DNA from: Bacteroidales bacterium
GTDB lineage: Bacteria > Bacteroidota > Bacteroidia > Bacteroidales > UBA7960
NCBI GenBank assembly: GCA_003556325.1
Contig: PWRF01000302.1
Coordinates: 1 to 49,526 of the forward strand
Direction: 5' to 3'
Length of the DNA stretch: 49,526 bases
Each line of letters opens with the position of its first letter. The stretch's first letter is position 1. This document shows positions 17,943 to 26,338 of the stretch, piece after piece. A program made the translations under genes and the position numbers. The notes beneath the pieces were generated by a model. The model did no database searches. It was given only the letters and a program-made list of their open reading frames with translations, and was not told the DNA's origin.

Positions 17943-18201
17943 TACAACGTGTTAAAGTGCCGGTTATCTTAATTGATAAAGGTATCTCCAGTTAACACAG
18001 GTCACTTGAACCTTACTGATCCATAAAACTAATATTTTTTTGAACAATGTATTACTTTTTCTGTTTTTTTGATACAAACACGAGCCCTGCTTTGAATAAA
18101 ATGGGCTAAAATTTAGTAACTTAATATCCCGGAGAATCAGTTTTTTTTTGATGCGGATATCAACAAATAACCATTATATTTAAACCTGTTAACCCCTTGC
18201 G

Positions 18202-18687
18202 ATGAAAATCCTGATTTATATCCTGGCTTTCGTTTTAACAACACCCGCTCTTGCGGCAAACAAAATGCATGATGAGGTGGCAGTTATGGATTTTGACACG
18301 TTTGCCCCCATGCTTGAAAAGGAAGATGAACATACCTATGTTGTGAATTTCTGGGCTACCTGGTGTGCTCCCTGTGTGCGTGAGATCCCTTATTTTGAAA
18401 AATTACGCAAGAATTACCAGGATCAAAACCTTCGTGTCATCCTGGTGAGCCTGGATAATCCGGATCATATGGAAAGCCGTGTCATCCCATTTATTGAAAA
18501 CCATAACATAGGAAGCGAGGTCATCCTTTTGGACGACGTAAATGCAAACCGCTGGATCCCCCTTGTAAGCGAAGAATGGAGCGGTGCTATACCGGCAACG
18601 GTCATTTACAATAACTCCTTTCGTGGATTCTATGAGAAAGAGTTTAAATATGACGAACTGGAAGAAATTGTTTTACCTTTATTATAG
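18202..18687 (+). CDS. TlpA-like thioredoxin-fold disulfide reductase, exported
   Basis: The 161-residue protein has a signal peptide (about 1-19, Ala-Leu-Ala-Ala) and a thioredoxin fold with Trp-Ala-Thr-Trp-Cys55-Ala-Pro-Cys58. That is the TlpA/ResA type active site used for thiol reduction in the periplasm, for example in cytochrome maturation. A cis-proline is expected at the Ile-Pro-Ala-Thr stretch near residue 133. It lies 28 bases before a second thioredoxin-fold gene on the same strand, so both are probably co-transcribed. No cytochrome-maturation genes are near, so the substrate is unknown. Confidence 0.88.
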   Translation: MKILIYILAFVLTTPALAANKMHDEVAVMDFDTFAPMLEKEDEHTYVVNFWATWCAPCVREIPYFEKLRKNYQDQNLRVILVSLDNPDHMESRVIPFIENHNIGSEVILLDDVNANRWIPLVSEEWSGAIPATVIYNNSFRGFYEKEFKYDELEEIVLPLL

Positions 18688-18715
18688 TTTTTTTACAAAC
18701 CAAAACTGAAATGCG

Positions 18716-19318
18716 ATGAAAAAAATGTTCATGTTCTTAATGCTCGCTGCTTTTGGCACAGGAGTATTTGCTGATGGTGTAGGTGTCGGAGACCAGGCCC
18801 CTGGGTTTAACCTGCTTAATGTAGATGGAAACTATGTTTCCCTATCGGATTTTGAAAACGAAAGGGGAGTGGTTGTGATCTTTTCCTGTAATCATTGCCC
18901 ATATGTTGTGGCTTATGAAGACAGGATGATAGAACTGCATAACGAATTTGCACCCCAGGGATTCCCTGTGGTAGCCATCAACCCTAATGACTCCATTGTG
19001 GTGCCTGCCGATTCGTATACAAAGATGATAGAGCGGGCGGAAGAAAAGAACTTCCCTTTTGCCTATCTTCTGGACGCAGATCAGACGGTTTTCCCTCAGT
19101 ACGGAGCTACACGCACACCACATGTTTATCTGCTCGAGAACAAAGGGGAATACTTCGAGGTGGCTTACATTGGTGCAATTGATGACAATTATCGTGATGC
19201 AGCTGCCGTCGAGGAAAAGTATCTCGCCAATGCCATCCAAGCCCTTATGGCAGGAGAACGTCCGGATCCCGAATTTACGCGTGCAATAGGCTGTACCATC
19301 AAAGTACAGGAAAATTAA
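18716..19318 (+). CDS. Peroxiredoxin-like thioredoxin-fold protein, exported
   Basis: The 200-residue protein starts with a signal peptide (about 1-19). An AhpC/TSA-like domain follows, with Gly-Asp-Gln-Ala-Pro-Gly-Phe-Asn near 25-32 and the motif Ser-Cys58-Asn-His-Cys61-Pro. The end carries Ala-Ile-Gly-Cys-Thr-Ile-Lys, a third cysteine typical of the PRX_like1 subgroup. Such proteins are thought to reduce peroxides or to serve as thiol oxidoreductases; activity is not established. It pairs with the TlpA-like gene upstream, suggesting a small envelope redox unit. Confidence 0.85.
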   Translation: MKKMFMFLMLAAFGTGVFADGVGVGDQAPGFNLLNVDGNYVSLSDFENERGVVVIFSCNHCPYVVAYEDRMIELHNEFAPQGFPVVAINPNDSIVVPADSYTKMIERAEEKNFPFAYLLDADQTVFPQYGATRTPHVYLLENKGEYFEVAYIGAIDDNYRDAAAVEEKYLANAIQALMAGERPDPEFTRAIGCTIKVQEN

Positions 19319-19349
19319 AAGGATGAGTCCGGGGTTTTTGTTTTTCATT

Positions 19350-19357
19350 TACCTTTG
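19350..19357 (+). promoter_or_regulatory. Bacteroidota -7 element (TACCTTTG) for the ABC ATPase gene
   Basis: TACCTTTG matches TAnnTTTG exactly and lies 34 bases before the ATG at 19391. It suggests the ABC gene has its own promoter rather than being read only from the redox genes. No -33 box at ideal spacing. Confidence 0.5.
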
Positions 19358-19390
19358 TGAGCAGCAACAGGTTTTGAAATATATCTATCC

Positions 19391-20122
19391 ATGACAAAGG
19401 AAACCATCCGGATCGAATCCATTGAAAAAAACTACAAGGTAGGACTTGAAATTGTCCGTGCCCTTCGCGGTGTCTCCCTCACGGTTATGCGCAACGAATA
19501 TGTTGCTCTCATGGGGCCATCGGGATCAGGTAAGTCTACCCTGATGAACATACTGGGTTGTTTAGATACCCCAACCACGGGCAGTTACTACCTTAACGAT
19601 AAAGATGTCAGTCAGCTCCGCGATAACGAGCTGGCTGACATTCGCAATAAAGAAATAGGGTTTGTCTTTCAAACCTTTAACCTGTTACCCCGCAGCACCG
19701 CGCTCGACAATGTTGCCCTGCCCCTGATATATGCCGGCCAGACAAAAAATGCACGCAGGGAAAGAGCCTATGAAGTGCTTGACCAGGTTGGCCTGTCGGA
19801 CCGCACTCACCATAAGCCCAATGAGCTTTCGGGCGGTCAGAGACAACGTGTAGCGATGGCCAGGGCCCTCGTAAACAACCCCTCGATAATTCTCGCAGAC
19901 GAACCTACAGGAAACCTCGACACGAAAACGTCTATCGAGATCATGTCCCTGCTTGAAGATATCCATAAAGCCGGCAATACCATCATTCTGGTTACCCACG
20001 AAGAAGATATTGCCAAACATGCCCACAGAATTATTCGCCTGCGCGACGGGCTGGTAGAATCTGATGAAGTGAATGACAATATCAGCACACTCGAACAGGT
20101 GCTGGCAGAAAGAAAGAGCTAG
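19391..20122 (+). CDS. ABC transporter ATP-binding protein (LolD/MacB-like)
   Basis: The 243-residue ATPase has Walker A Gly-Pro-Ser-Gly-Ser-Gly-Lys-Ser-Thr (42-50), Q-loop Gln94, the signature Leu-Ser-Gly-Gly-Gln (146-150), Walker B with Asp-Glu-Pro (166-172) and an H-loop His in Val-Thr-His-Glu. The Asp-Glu-Pro-Thr-Gly-Asn-Leu-Asp run is typical of the MacB/LolD/FtsE-like class, which powers lipoprotein release or macrolide/peptide export. No permease gene adjoins it, so it must work with a membrane subunit encoded elsewhere. Confidence 0.9.
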   Translation: MTKETIRIESIEKNYKVGLEIVRALRGVSLTVMRNEYVALMGPSGSGKSTLMNILGCLDTPTTGSYYLNDKDVSQLRDNELADIRNKEIGFVFQTFNLLPRSTALDNVALPLIYAGQTKNARRERAYEVLDQVGLSDRTHHKPNELSGGQRQRVAMARALVNNPSIILADEPTGNLDTKTSIEIMSLLEDIHKAGNTIILVTHEEDIAKHAHRIIRLRDGLVESDEVNDNISTLEQVLAERKS

Positions 20123-20220
20123 GTAATCCTGTCAATAATTCTTAGCCCTTAGGCTTACACGAAATTATTTTGTTTTCGTTTTCCTTTTCGCAGGAAGACC
20201 TCCGAAGCACATCCATCTTC

Positions 20221-20271
20221 TTACCTGGTAGTTAGTTGTGAGCATGCACCATGCAGCAATTGGCCAGGTAA
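20221..20271 (+). promoter_or_regulatory. Structured element upstream of the cobalamin adenosyltransferase gene
   Basis: TTACCTGG (20221-20228) pairs with CCAGGTAA (20264-20271), enclosing an inner hairpin GCATG/CATGC (20242-20246 with 20250-20254) flanked by TTG/CAA. It ends 48 bases before the next ATG. It lacks the B12 box, so it is not a recognisable cobalamin riboswitch. It may be a terminator for the ABC gene or a leader structure. Confidence 0.4.
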
Positions 20272-20319
20272 CATAACCCGTATAGTCAAAGTCATTTGTT
20301 GATAAAATCTTTACTTCTT

Positions 20320-20877
20320 ATGAAAGAATGGAAAATATACACCAAAACCGGGGATAAGGGAGAAACTTCCCTGCTCGGGGGAAGGCGTGTGCCAAAACAT
20401 CACCTGAAGATCGAAGCATATGGAACGGCCGATGAATTGAATTCATTCATTGGGCTGCTTCGTGACCAGGACATTTCAGCGCATCATAAGGACCTTCTTC
20501 TCGAGATCCAGGACAGGGTGTTCACCGCAGAATCCCTTTTGGCCTGCGACGACGGTTGCCAGCCAGAGTTCCTTCCCGGCATGCATGATGATGACATCAC
20601 ACTGCTGGAAAAAGAAATAGATAAGATGAATGAAGCACTCCCCGAATTGAAGCATTTTATTCTTCCGGGAGGGCACCCCGCCGTATCCCATGCCCATATA
20701 TGCCGTTGCGTATGCCGGCGTGCCGAACGGATCATTACCCAGCTTGCCGAACACGACAAAGTCGATGAACTGGTGATCCAGTATTTTAACCGCCTGTCGG
20801 ATTTCTTTTTTGTGCTGGCCCGGAAAATTGCCCATGAGAAAGGAGTGCCGGATATTGAGTGGAAAGCCAGAGTATAG
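20320..20877 (+). CDS. PduO-type cob(I)alamin adenosyltransferase
   Basis: The 185-residue enzyme transfers the adenosyl group of ATP to reduced corrinoid, making adenosylcobalamin for mutases and diol dehydratases. It has the N-terminal signature Tyr-Thr-Lys-Thr-Gly-Asp-Lys-Gly-Glu-Thr, then Glu-Ala-Tyr-Gly-Thr-Ala-Asp-Glu-Leu-Asn. The late helical block Cys-Arg-Arg-Ala-Glu-Arg and Asn-Arg-Leu-Ser-Asp-Phe also fits. Size matches the PduO/MMAB trimeric class. The ATG at 20320 begins directly before the signature and is preferred to a TTG eight codons earlier. It stands apart from other B12 genes. A 6-bp repeat array begins at the stop codon. Confidence 0.93.
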   Translation: MKEWKIYTKTGDKGETSLLGGRRVPKHHLKIEAYGTADELNSFIGLLRDQDISAHHKDLLLEIQDRVFTAESLLACDDGCQPEFLPGMHDDDITLLEKEIDKMNEALPELKHFILPGGHPAVSHAHICRCVCRRAERIITQLAEHDKVDELVIQYFNRLSDFFFVLARKIAHEKGVPDIEWKARV

Positions 20878-20942
20878 GTTGAGGTTAAGGTTAAGTTTAA
20901 GTTTATGGCTAAGGTTACGGATATGTTTTAGGTTGGGGTTGG
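20876..20942. repeat. Degenerate hexamer array (AGGTTA-like)
   Basis: About eleven 6-bp units run in register from within the stop codon of the adenosyltransferase gene: AGGTTG, AGGTTA, AGGTTA, AGTTTA, AGTTTA, then more diverged units, then AGGTTG, GGGTTG. The strand bias (G and T rich) and constant 6-base period show a tandem repeat that has decayed. No gene is visible from here to the tRNA at 21088. Confidence 0.6.
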
Positions 20943-21045
20943 GAAGCAGGTATTTGCAAAGTTTGAAAGCCCCGTAGCCGAGGCATTTGGACTGCGGTGG
21001 AGAAGTGCGGAGTAGCAAACAATAGCTGCAGCAGGCGAATAAAAT

Positions 21046-21076
21046 TTTGCTATATTGATTTGATGTATTATTTTTG
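21046..21076 (+). promoter_or_regulatory. Promoter of tRNA-Pro (TTTG-19-TATTTTTG)
   Basis: TTTG at 21046-21049 and TATTTTTG at 21069-21076 form a Bacteroidota -33/-7 pair with 19-base spacing. The -7 box ends 11 bases before the mature tRNA. Confidence 0.65.
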
Positions 21077-21087
21077 CAACACAAAAT

Positions 21088-21161
21088 CGGGGTGTGGCGC
21101 AGTTGGCTAGCGCACTTGCATGGGGTGCAAGGGGTCGGAAGTTCGAGTCTTCTCACCCCGA
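21088..21161 (+). tRNA. tRNA-Pro (anticodon GGG)
   Basis: The 74 bases fold as a complete cloverleaf. The acceptor stem is CGGGGTG/CACCCCG, the D stem GCGC/GCGC, the anticodon stem CTTGC/GCAAG around ATGGGGT, and the T stem GGAAG/CTTCT with loop TTCGAGT. The anticodon is GGG, and the initial C1-G72 pair is characteristic of proline tRNA. The discriminator is A and CCA is not encoded. A terminator follows at 21172-21208. Confidence 0.95.
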
Positions 21162-21171
21162 CTTGTAAATC

Positions 21172-21208
21172 AAAGAGTTACGGAAATAACAATCTGTAAC
21201 TCTTTTTT
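21172..21208 (+). terminator. Intrinsic terminator of tRNA-Pro
   Basis: AAAGAGTTAC (21172-21181) and GTAACTCTTT (21196-21205) pair, with further pairs inside, around a short AT-rich loop. The stem is followed by a T run to 21208. Confidence 0.85.
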
Positions 21209-21345
21209 ATTTGCATACAAACTGTTTTTTTAGCCAGCTGCAACATACTTACTCAAATGCATAGAGTAATATTTGCCCCAATGTTTGCACAATGCACCCA
21301 GAAACGCAAATCTTCAATCACACCTCTTATTACTGATGCCCCTGG

Positions 21346-21753
21346 CTATTTTAGCCTGTTTGTTATTTCCATTAATTTATTGATATCAGAATCATATTCC
21401 TCTGCATAATTCTTTGGAAATGCACCGTAACGTTTCATTTTTCCCGATAACGCATCAGTTAAGGTTGACCATATTTTGGCTCTTTTCGATTTTGTGACCC
21501 TCTGCAGGCTTAATTTATCCTTTGATGTACCATATTTCTCTGCCAGTTCACAGATGTGTTTTTTAGCTTCTTGAATTGTAGAAATGTTGGCTTCAATGGT
21601 CTTGTCATCAACGTCTTTTACCAGCACATTGCAACATGAACTGTGTTGCACTTGCAGCATGGTTTCAAGCTCCATCAGTGATTTTTCAACAATAATCAAA
21701 CTTGATGAAAGTGACCGTGTATGGTTTTTCGATAACTGTATCTTCTTGCCCAT
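21346..21753 (-). CDS. Hypothetical protein of 135 residues next to tRNA-Pro
   Basis: I do not recognise a family. The product is hydrophilic, lysine-rich and probably mostly helical, with two adjacent cysteines near residue 40 and no signal peptide or membrane segment. The frame is open from an ATG to TAA and lies alone between tRNA-Pro and the MFS gene. This interval is more AT-rich than its neighbours. The position beside a tRNA gene would suit a remnant of an integrated element, but no integrase or attachment-site duplication is visible. It may equally be an ordinary lineage-specific gene. Confidence 0.5.
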   Translation of the reverse strand: MGKKIQLSKNHTRSLSSSLIIVEKSLMELETMLQVQHSSCCNVLVKDVDDKTIEANISTIQEAKKHICELAEKYGTSKDKLSLQRVTKSKRAKIWSTLTDALSGKMKRYGAFPKNYAEEYDSDINKLMEITNRLK

Positions 21754-21971
21754 TTCTTTTACAAAATCATCCTAAGCACACAAAGTTATTAAAATCCAAG
21801 TACTTATTAACTACCCATTGTTTTATTTGGCAATCGGTCACAATTATATTTTTTTGATTGATTTTTTGATTGAAAAGTTTCGCCACCGTGTCCCCACAGT
21901 TTCCACACATTATGATGGATAGGAGAAGCGCCGGTAAGAACCGGTGCGCTTTAATACCTTTAGTGTGTGAG

Positions 21972-23564
21972 TTACTCTTCTTCTTCCTCGGCGGCTATTA
22001 CAGGATGTGCCGTGTAAACATCTCTGGGTTCTTTAACGAAGAACCAAAGCAGGGCGGAAATACCCACAGTAAGGGCACTTACAATAAATATTACACCCTT
22101 ATTTTCAGCTTCCTGAACAAGTTCACCTACACCAAAGCTTGATACAAATTGCGGCAATACCACCGCAAGATTGAACAAGCCCATGTAAAGGCCCATGCGC
22201 GATTGGGATATTTTCTGAGACATAATGGCAAAAGGCAGACTAATGGTTGCCGCCCAGCCGATTCCGACAATAGCCATGAGTGCATAGATCATTGCCGGAG
22301 CGTATCCAAACTGTAAAATGCTTAAATAGCCCAGCGTCATGATGGTGATACTTACCGCATGTGTTCGGACCCTTCCAAATCGCGCAGCAAGGGGTTCAAG
22401 TATCAATACGGGGATGATGGCAGCCACCAGGTTGAGCGAGAAAAAGCTCCAGTTGACAATGCGGCCGATGGTAGCGTTGATCTCTTGTATGCGTTCTGCT
22501 TCCATTAATTCGTTTGCCCCATTTTCAAGTATGCCGGGATCGATATCCACATCGGCAAGTTCCGGGACCCTGAAACGCACGAAAGCGAAAAGGTAAATAA
22601 ACATTGTTTGCACACCGATCCATGTGAAGGAGTGAGCGGCAAGCACCTTTCTGAAACCAATCAGGCCGTCTTTTTCGCGGGAAATGCCCATTTCTTTTTG
22701 TGTCATGGTGATCACCACCACCACAACCGTCATAAGGCCGCAAAAGATCTCCAGGCCATAGTAGGGAATGTCCGGAAACAATCCCAGCCTTCTGAATATC
22801 CCATAGAATGCATAAATAAGAAATCCCCAGAGAGGCAAAATGGTTTTCATTATTTCGTACAGGGAAGCTTCATTTACGCTGTCCTTTTTGTTGTCAGCAT
22901 CTGCTTTGCTGGCAGCGGCAGCGGCTTCGTCGTCTTTGCCATACTGACCAAGGTACCTGGGTTCTTTTATAAAAAAGGGCGGGATCACAGAAAACAGGAA
23001 TACGAGTACAACCCCGAAATAGATCAGCACATAGTTGCCCCAGATGGCGCCAATCAGGTAGGCCAGGACACCAAATGTACCCGAAACGGTTTGCATCCAT
23101 GTGTATCCTTTTGTTCTGGGGCGCCCTTCCGGTGTGACGTCGGCTATAATGGCCCGGGTAGGGTTGAAGCTGATATTTATGGCCAGGTCTATGCTAAGAG
23201 AAACAACAATGGCAATCCCAAGAACGCCTTCAAGGCCCATTCCGGCCTGTATGATCCCAATATTTGGCAAGGCCAGCAGGCCCAGGGCTGCAAGCACACC
23301 TCCCACCAGGATAAAGGCACGGCGCCGCCCGTTCATAACCCAGACATTATCACTGATGATGCCCACCACAACCTGCCCGATAATGCCAGCCAGCGGTCCG
23401 GTAGCCCACACCAGGCCAATGTCGCTGATCTCTAACCCGTACTTTGTGCTTAAAAGCCAGCTTAAAGCGGCGATCTGAACAGCCAGGCCAAAGCCCATCG
23501 CCGTGGCAGGCAGGCTAAGCATGGCATAGAACGAATTCGTAAGTTTCCTTTGAAATGGTAACAT
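21972..23564 (-). CDS. MFS transporter, SLC45/sugar:cation-symporter-like
   Basis: The 530-residue membrane protein has about twelve hydrophobic segments and a long charged central loop with an Ala/Asp-rich stretch near residue 220. Pro-Leu-Ala-Gly-Ile-Ile-Gly-Gln after the second helix and Ser-Asp...Gly-Arg-Arg-Arg in the following loop resemble the SLC45/GPH sugar transporters, which couple sugar uptake to protons or cations. A cytoplasmic Phe-Asn-Pro-Thr-Arg-Ala motif also fits. The acidic tail Glu-Glu-Glu-Glu-Glu is noteworthy. No sugar-degrading genes are adjacent, so the substrate is inferred only from family likeness. Confidence 0.85.
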   Translation of the reverse strand: MLPFQRKLTNSFYAMLSLPATAMGFGLAVQIAALSWLLSTKYGLEISDIGLVWATGPLAGIIGQVVVGIISDNVWVMNGRRRAFILVGGVLAALGLLALPNIGIIQAGMGLEGVLGIAIVVSLSIDLAINISFNPTRAIIADVTPEGRPRTKGYTWMQTVSGTFGVLAYLIGAIWGNYVLIYFGVVLVFLFSVIPPFFIKEPRYLGQYGKDDEAAAAASKADADNKKDSVNEASLYEIMKTILPLWGFLIYAFYGIFRRLGLFPDIPYYGLEIFCGLMTVVVVVITMTQKEMGISREKDGLIGFRKVLAAHSFTWIGVQTMFIYLFAFVRFRVPELADVDIDPGILENGANELMEAERIQEINATIGRIVNWSFFSLNLVAAIIPVLILEPLAARFGRVRTHAVSITIMTLGYLSILQFGYAPAMIYALMAIVGIGWAATISLPFAIMSQKISQSRMGLYMGLFNLAVVLPQFVSSFGVGELVQEAENKGVIFIVSALTVGISALLWFFVKEPRDVYTAHPVIAAEEEEE

Positions 23565-23723
23565 AATGTTTCTGATTTGTTGTCAGTAAAAGTACAAATT
23601 TTGAACTTTCTGCGGACAAATAATTTGCGGGGTTTGGAGTGTGGTTCTTAGCTCAGCAAAGGATCACACGGTCTGACCTTAACATACACTTGCCCGGGGT
23701 TATGTATTTACAGGGGAAACCAT

Positions 23724-23731
23724 TATTTTTG
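23724..23731 (+). promoter_or_regulatory. Bacteroidota -7 element (TATTTTTG) for tatA
   Basis: TATTTTTG matches TAnnTTTG and ends 18 bases before the tatA ATG, leaving a very short leader. Confidence 0.5.
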
Positions 23732-23749
23732 TGGTGAAAAAAAAAGCGT

Positions 23750-24175
23750 ATGGCTGCACCGGGCATTTTACTTTTTGGGATCAGCGGAGGTGAGATACTT
23801 ATGCTCATCCTTCTGGTTCTGCTGTTGTTCGGCCCCAAAAAGATCCCGGAAATAGCACGCATGCTCGGGAAGGGCCTCGGAGAAGTGCGTAAAGTGCAAC
23901 GTGAGATCAATTCGGAAATTCACAGGTATTCATCGGAGGTCGAAAGCGAAAACCGAAAGATGGAATCTGAAATGAAAAAAGAGGTTGAAGCCTTCAAAAA
24001 CACCCCGGATTCCGGTTCTGCAGATGCTTCTGATAATGATAAGAAACCTGTTGAAAAAAAGGAATCCAGCCAGGACCATACGGGGCCGGAATCATCTTAC
24101 AGCAAGAAAGACGATCAGGATTTGCCGTATCCATACAAAAGGGATGAAGAGCAAGAAAAATCATCAGACCAGTAG
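23750..24175 (+). CDS. tatA: Sec-independent (twin-arginine) translocase protein TatA/TatB
   Basis: The 141-residue protein starts with Gly-Ile-Ser-Gly-Gly-Glu-Ile and a single membrane helix (about 11-25) ending in Phe-Gly-Pro-Lys-Lys-Ile-Pro-Glu. An amphipathic helix follows (Met-Leu-Gly-Lys-Gly-Leu-Gly-Glu), then a long, charged, disordered tail. This is the TatA/TatB layout; the protein oligomerises to let folded twin-arginine substrates cross the inner membrane. The tail is longer than in many TatA proteins, so TatB-like function cannot be excluded. No tatC is in the window. The gene precedes the PorE-like gene by 81 bases. Confidence 0.9.
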   Translation: MAAPGILLFGISGGEILMLILLVLLLFGPKKIPEIARMLGKGLGEVRKVQREINSEIHRYSSEVESENRKMESEMKKEVEAFKNTPDSGSADASDNDKKPVEKKESSQDHTGPESSYSKKDDQDLPYPYKRDEEQEKSSDQ

Positions 24176-24256
24176 CTTCTTTCCTGCAATTATTTTTCTC
24201 CTGCTGCGTTTTTTATCATGGCAGTCTAATAGTAATGAAGTTAATGTTCCTTACCT

Positions 24257-26338
24257 ATGCATAAATTGATCAAATTCGCTCTTTTGGCCTTTGGGGTGAT
24301 CCTGTTCTCTTCACCTGACCTATACGGCCAAAGCCGTCGCCTGGAGCGTGCAGAAAGGGCTTTCGAGCTTCAGCAATACCATGAGGCAATCGATTTATAC
24401 CGGCGTGTTATTGACCGGTTAGACCGGGGAGAAAGAGAGAAGTCGGCGGAGCTTTCGTTTAAGGTAGCCCTGTGCTACAGGTATACAAATAATCACCGGA
24501 TGGCGGAGTCCTGGTTCAGAAGGGCTATACGGGCTGATTACCCCGATCCGGTAGCTTTGCTTTACATGGCTCAGGCAAAAATGCAGAATGAAAAGTACGA
24601 TGAGGCCAGGGAAACTTTTAAATCCTATATTGAATTAGAGCCGGACGATTGGCGGGGACACCAGGGGCTGGCATCCATTGAGCTGGCTATGAAGCTTAAA
24701 GAACAACCTCTCGATTATGAGGTGGAAGCCGTGAGGCTTTTTAATTCCCCGGCCGATGATATGACCCCTGCGTTTGGTGACCACCGGGGGACCACCCTAA
24801 TATATGCATCTTCCCGGGACGATGCTATGGGCCGGGAAGAAGATCCCTGGACCGGTAACAAACACAGTTCTTTCTTTGTTTCTTACCAGGACCGTGCAGG
24901 AAACTGGGACCGCCCCAATTTGCTGGACGAAGGTCCTGTTAATACCGAATACAACGAAGGCGCACCGTCAATAAATGCCTCGGCCACAGTTATGTACTTT
25001 ACCCGGTGTACCCGCGCTGAGGGTGTCAGCATGGGGTGCCGGATCTTCAGAGCCACACGCGAAGGCCCCGACTGGGCAAACCCCCAGGAAGTGTCCCTTA
25101 CCGAAGACAGCCTCATCACCGTTGGGCACCCCGCCATAAGCCCCGATGAGCTCGAACTCTACTTTGTTTCAGACAGACCGGGAGGTGTAGGGGAAAAGGA
25201 TATCTGGGTGGCACGACGGCAAACCACAAACGACGAATTTGGAAGGCCTGAAAACCTTGGCGAGACTATCAACACAAAAGGGAACGAAATGTTTCCCTAT
25301 GTGCATGAGGACGGTACACTCTATTTTGCATCCGACGGACATCCGGGAATGGGCGGATTGGACATTTTCAGATCAGTATATACCTCTGATGGCTGGTCCG
25401 AGCCTGAGAACTTAGGCCCACCCTTTAACAGCGCCGCCGACGATTTTGGGATTGTTTTCAAGCCTGGCAGGGAAGAAGGCTTTTTTACCTCCAACAGGGG
25501 CAGAAGGGGAATTTATGACATTTACTCATTCTATCAGGCTCCCGTTGAGTTTATTATAAGTGGGGTAGTGCTCGACGACAGCACGCAGACCACAGTGCCG
25601 CGCGCAAATGTTCAGCTGGTAGGTTCCGACGGGACCCTGCTTCAGATAGAATCCGAAGCCGACGGGAGCTTTGTCTTCGATGAGACCGTACTTCGTGAAA
25701 ACACCGATTATGAAATACTTGTCAACAAAACGGGATATTTTTCCGGAAGAGCCACGGAATCGACCAGGGGATATGAAAGAAGCCATGAGTTTGAAGTTGA
25801 AATATCCATTGCACCCATTCCTGTAACAGCGATCGAACTGCCTGAGATCCTCTATGAATTTGACAGCTGGGAGCTTCAGACACAATTTAAGGATTCTCTC
25901 AACGGCCTCGTTCAAACCTTGCAGGACAATCCGCATATTGTGATTGAACTTGCCTCCCATACCGACAGCAGGGGTACCCATGAGTATAACGATACACTCT
26001 CTTTGCGGCGTGCACAGGAAGTGGTGGAATATCTTGTCGAACAAGGCATTGAACCCGAACGCATTGAAGCCGCGGGTTATGGCAAGCGTGAGCCACGGGT
26101 TCTCGACCGCGACCTGGAAAGGAACGGGTATTTCTTCGAAGAAGGGACTGAACTTACAGAGGAGTTTATTGAAAGCCTGGAAACGGAAGAAAAACAAGAA
26201 GTGGCACACGAGATGAACCGACGTACAGAATTCAGGGTGCTTAGGGAAGATTATCAACCACCTCCCGGAGAAGATGAAGAGGACATGCAGGAGGACGAGG
26301 AGCAGGAAGCGGAAGACATACCAGAACCTGACAGATAA
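24257..26338 (+). CDS. porE: PorE-like T9SS envelope protein (TPR - beta-propeller - CRD - OmpA)
   Basis: The 693-residue exported protein has, in order, a signal peptide (about 1-24), TPR repeats (about 25-150), a PD40/WD40-type propeller (about 165-430, with repeated Tyr-Phe-Val-Ser-Asp-Arg-like blades), a carboxypeptidase-regulatory-like domain (about 433-510) and a C-terminal OmpA-like peptidoglycan-binding domain (about 530-640). An acidic tail ends it. The order is that of PorE from Porphyromonas gingivalis, which links the type IX secretion system to peptidoglycan. Unlike that lipoprotein, no lipobox cysteine is visible, since the signal ends Leu-Tyr-Gly-Gln. Similar architectures may serve elsewhere, so the name is tentative. 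The stop overlaps the purM start by one base. Confidence 0.72.
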   Translation: MHKLIKFALLAFGVILFSSPDLYGQSRRLERAERAFELQQYHEAIDLYRRVIDRLDRGEREKSAELSFKVALCYRYTNNHRMAESWFRRAIRADYPDPVALLYMAQAKMQNEKYDEARETFKSYIELEPDDWRGHQGLASIELAMKLKEQPLDYEVEAVRLFNSPADDMTPAFGDHRGTTLIYASSRDDAMGREEDPWTGNKHSSFFVSYQDRAGNWDRPNLLDEGPVNTEYNEGAPSINASATVMYFTRCTRAEGVSMGCRIFRATREGPDWANPQEVSLTEDSLITVGHPAISPDELELYFVSDRPGGVGEKDIWVARRQTTNDEFGRPENLGETINTKGNEMFPYVHEDGTLYFASDGHPGMGGLDIFRSVYTSDGWSEPENLGPPFNSAADDFGIVFKPGREEGFFTSNRGRRGIYDIYSFYQAPVEFIISGVVLDDSTQTTVPRANVQLVGSDGTLLQIESEADGSFVFDETVLRENTDYEILVNKTGYFSGRATESTRGYERSHEFEVEISIAPIPVTAIELPEILYEFDSWELQTQFKDSLNGLVQTLQDNPHIVIELASHTDSRGTHEYNDTLSLRRAQEVVEYLVEQGIEPERIEAAGYGKREPRVLDRDLERNGYFFEEGTELTEEFIESLETEEKQEVAHEMNRRTEFRVLREDYQPPPGEDEEDMQEDEEQEAEDIPEPDR

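Noticed and set aside
20123..20319. Cobalamin riboswitch before the adenosyltransferase
   Set aside because: The conserved B12 box and core junction are absent; only a simple nested hairpin is visible.
21088..21970. Integrated element bounded by tRNA-Pro
   Set aside because: No integrase, and no repeat of the tRNA 3' end was found downstream to the MFS gene.
22608..23435. 275-residue open frame antisense to the MFS transporter
   Set aside because: The MFS frame on the opposite strand has clear helices and family motifs; this frame has no recognisable domain and is a shadow.
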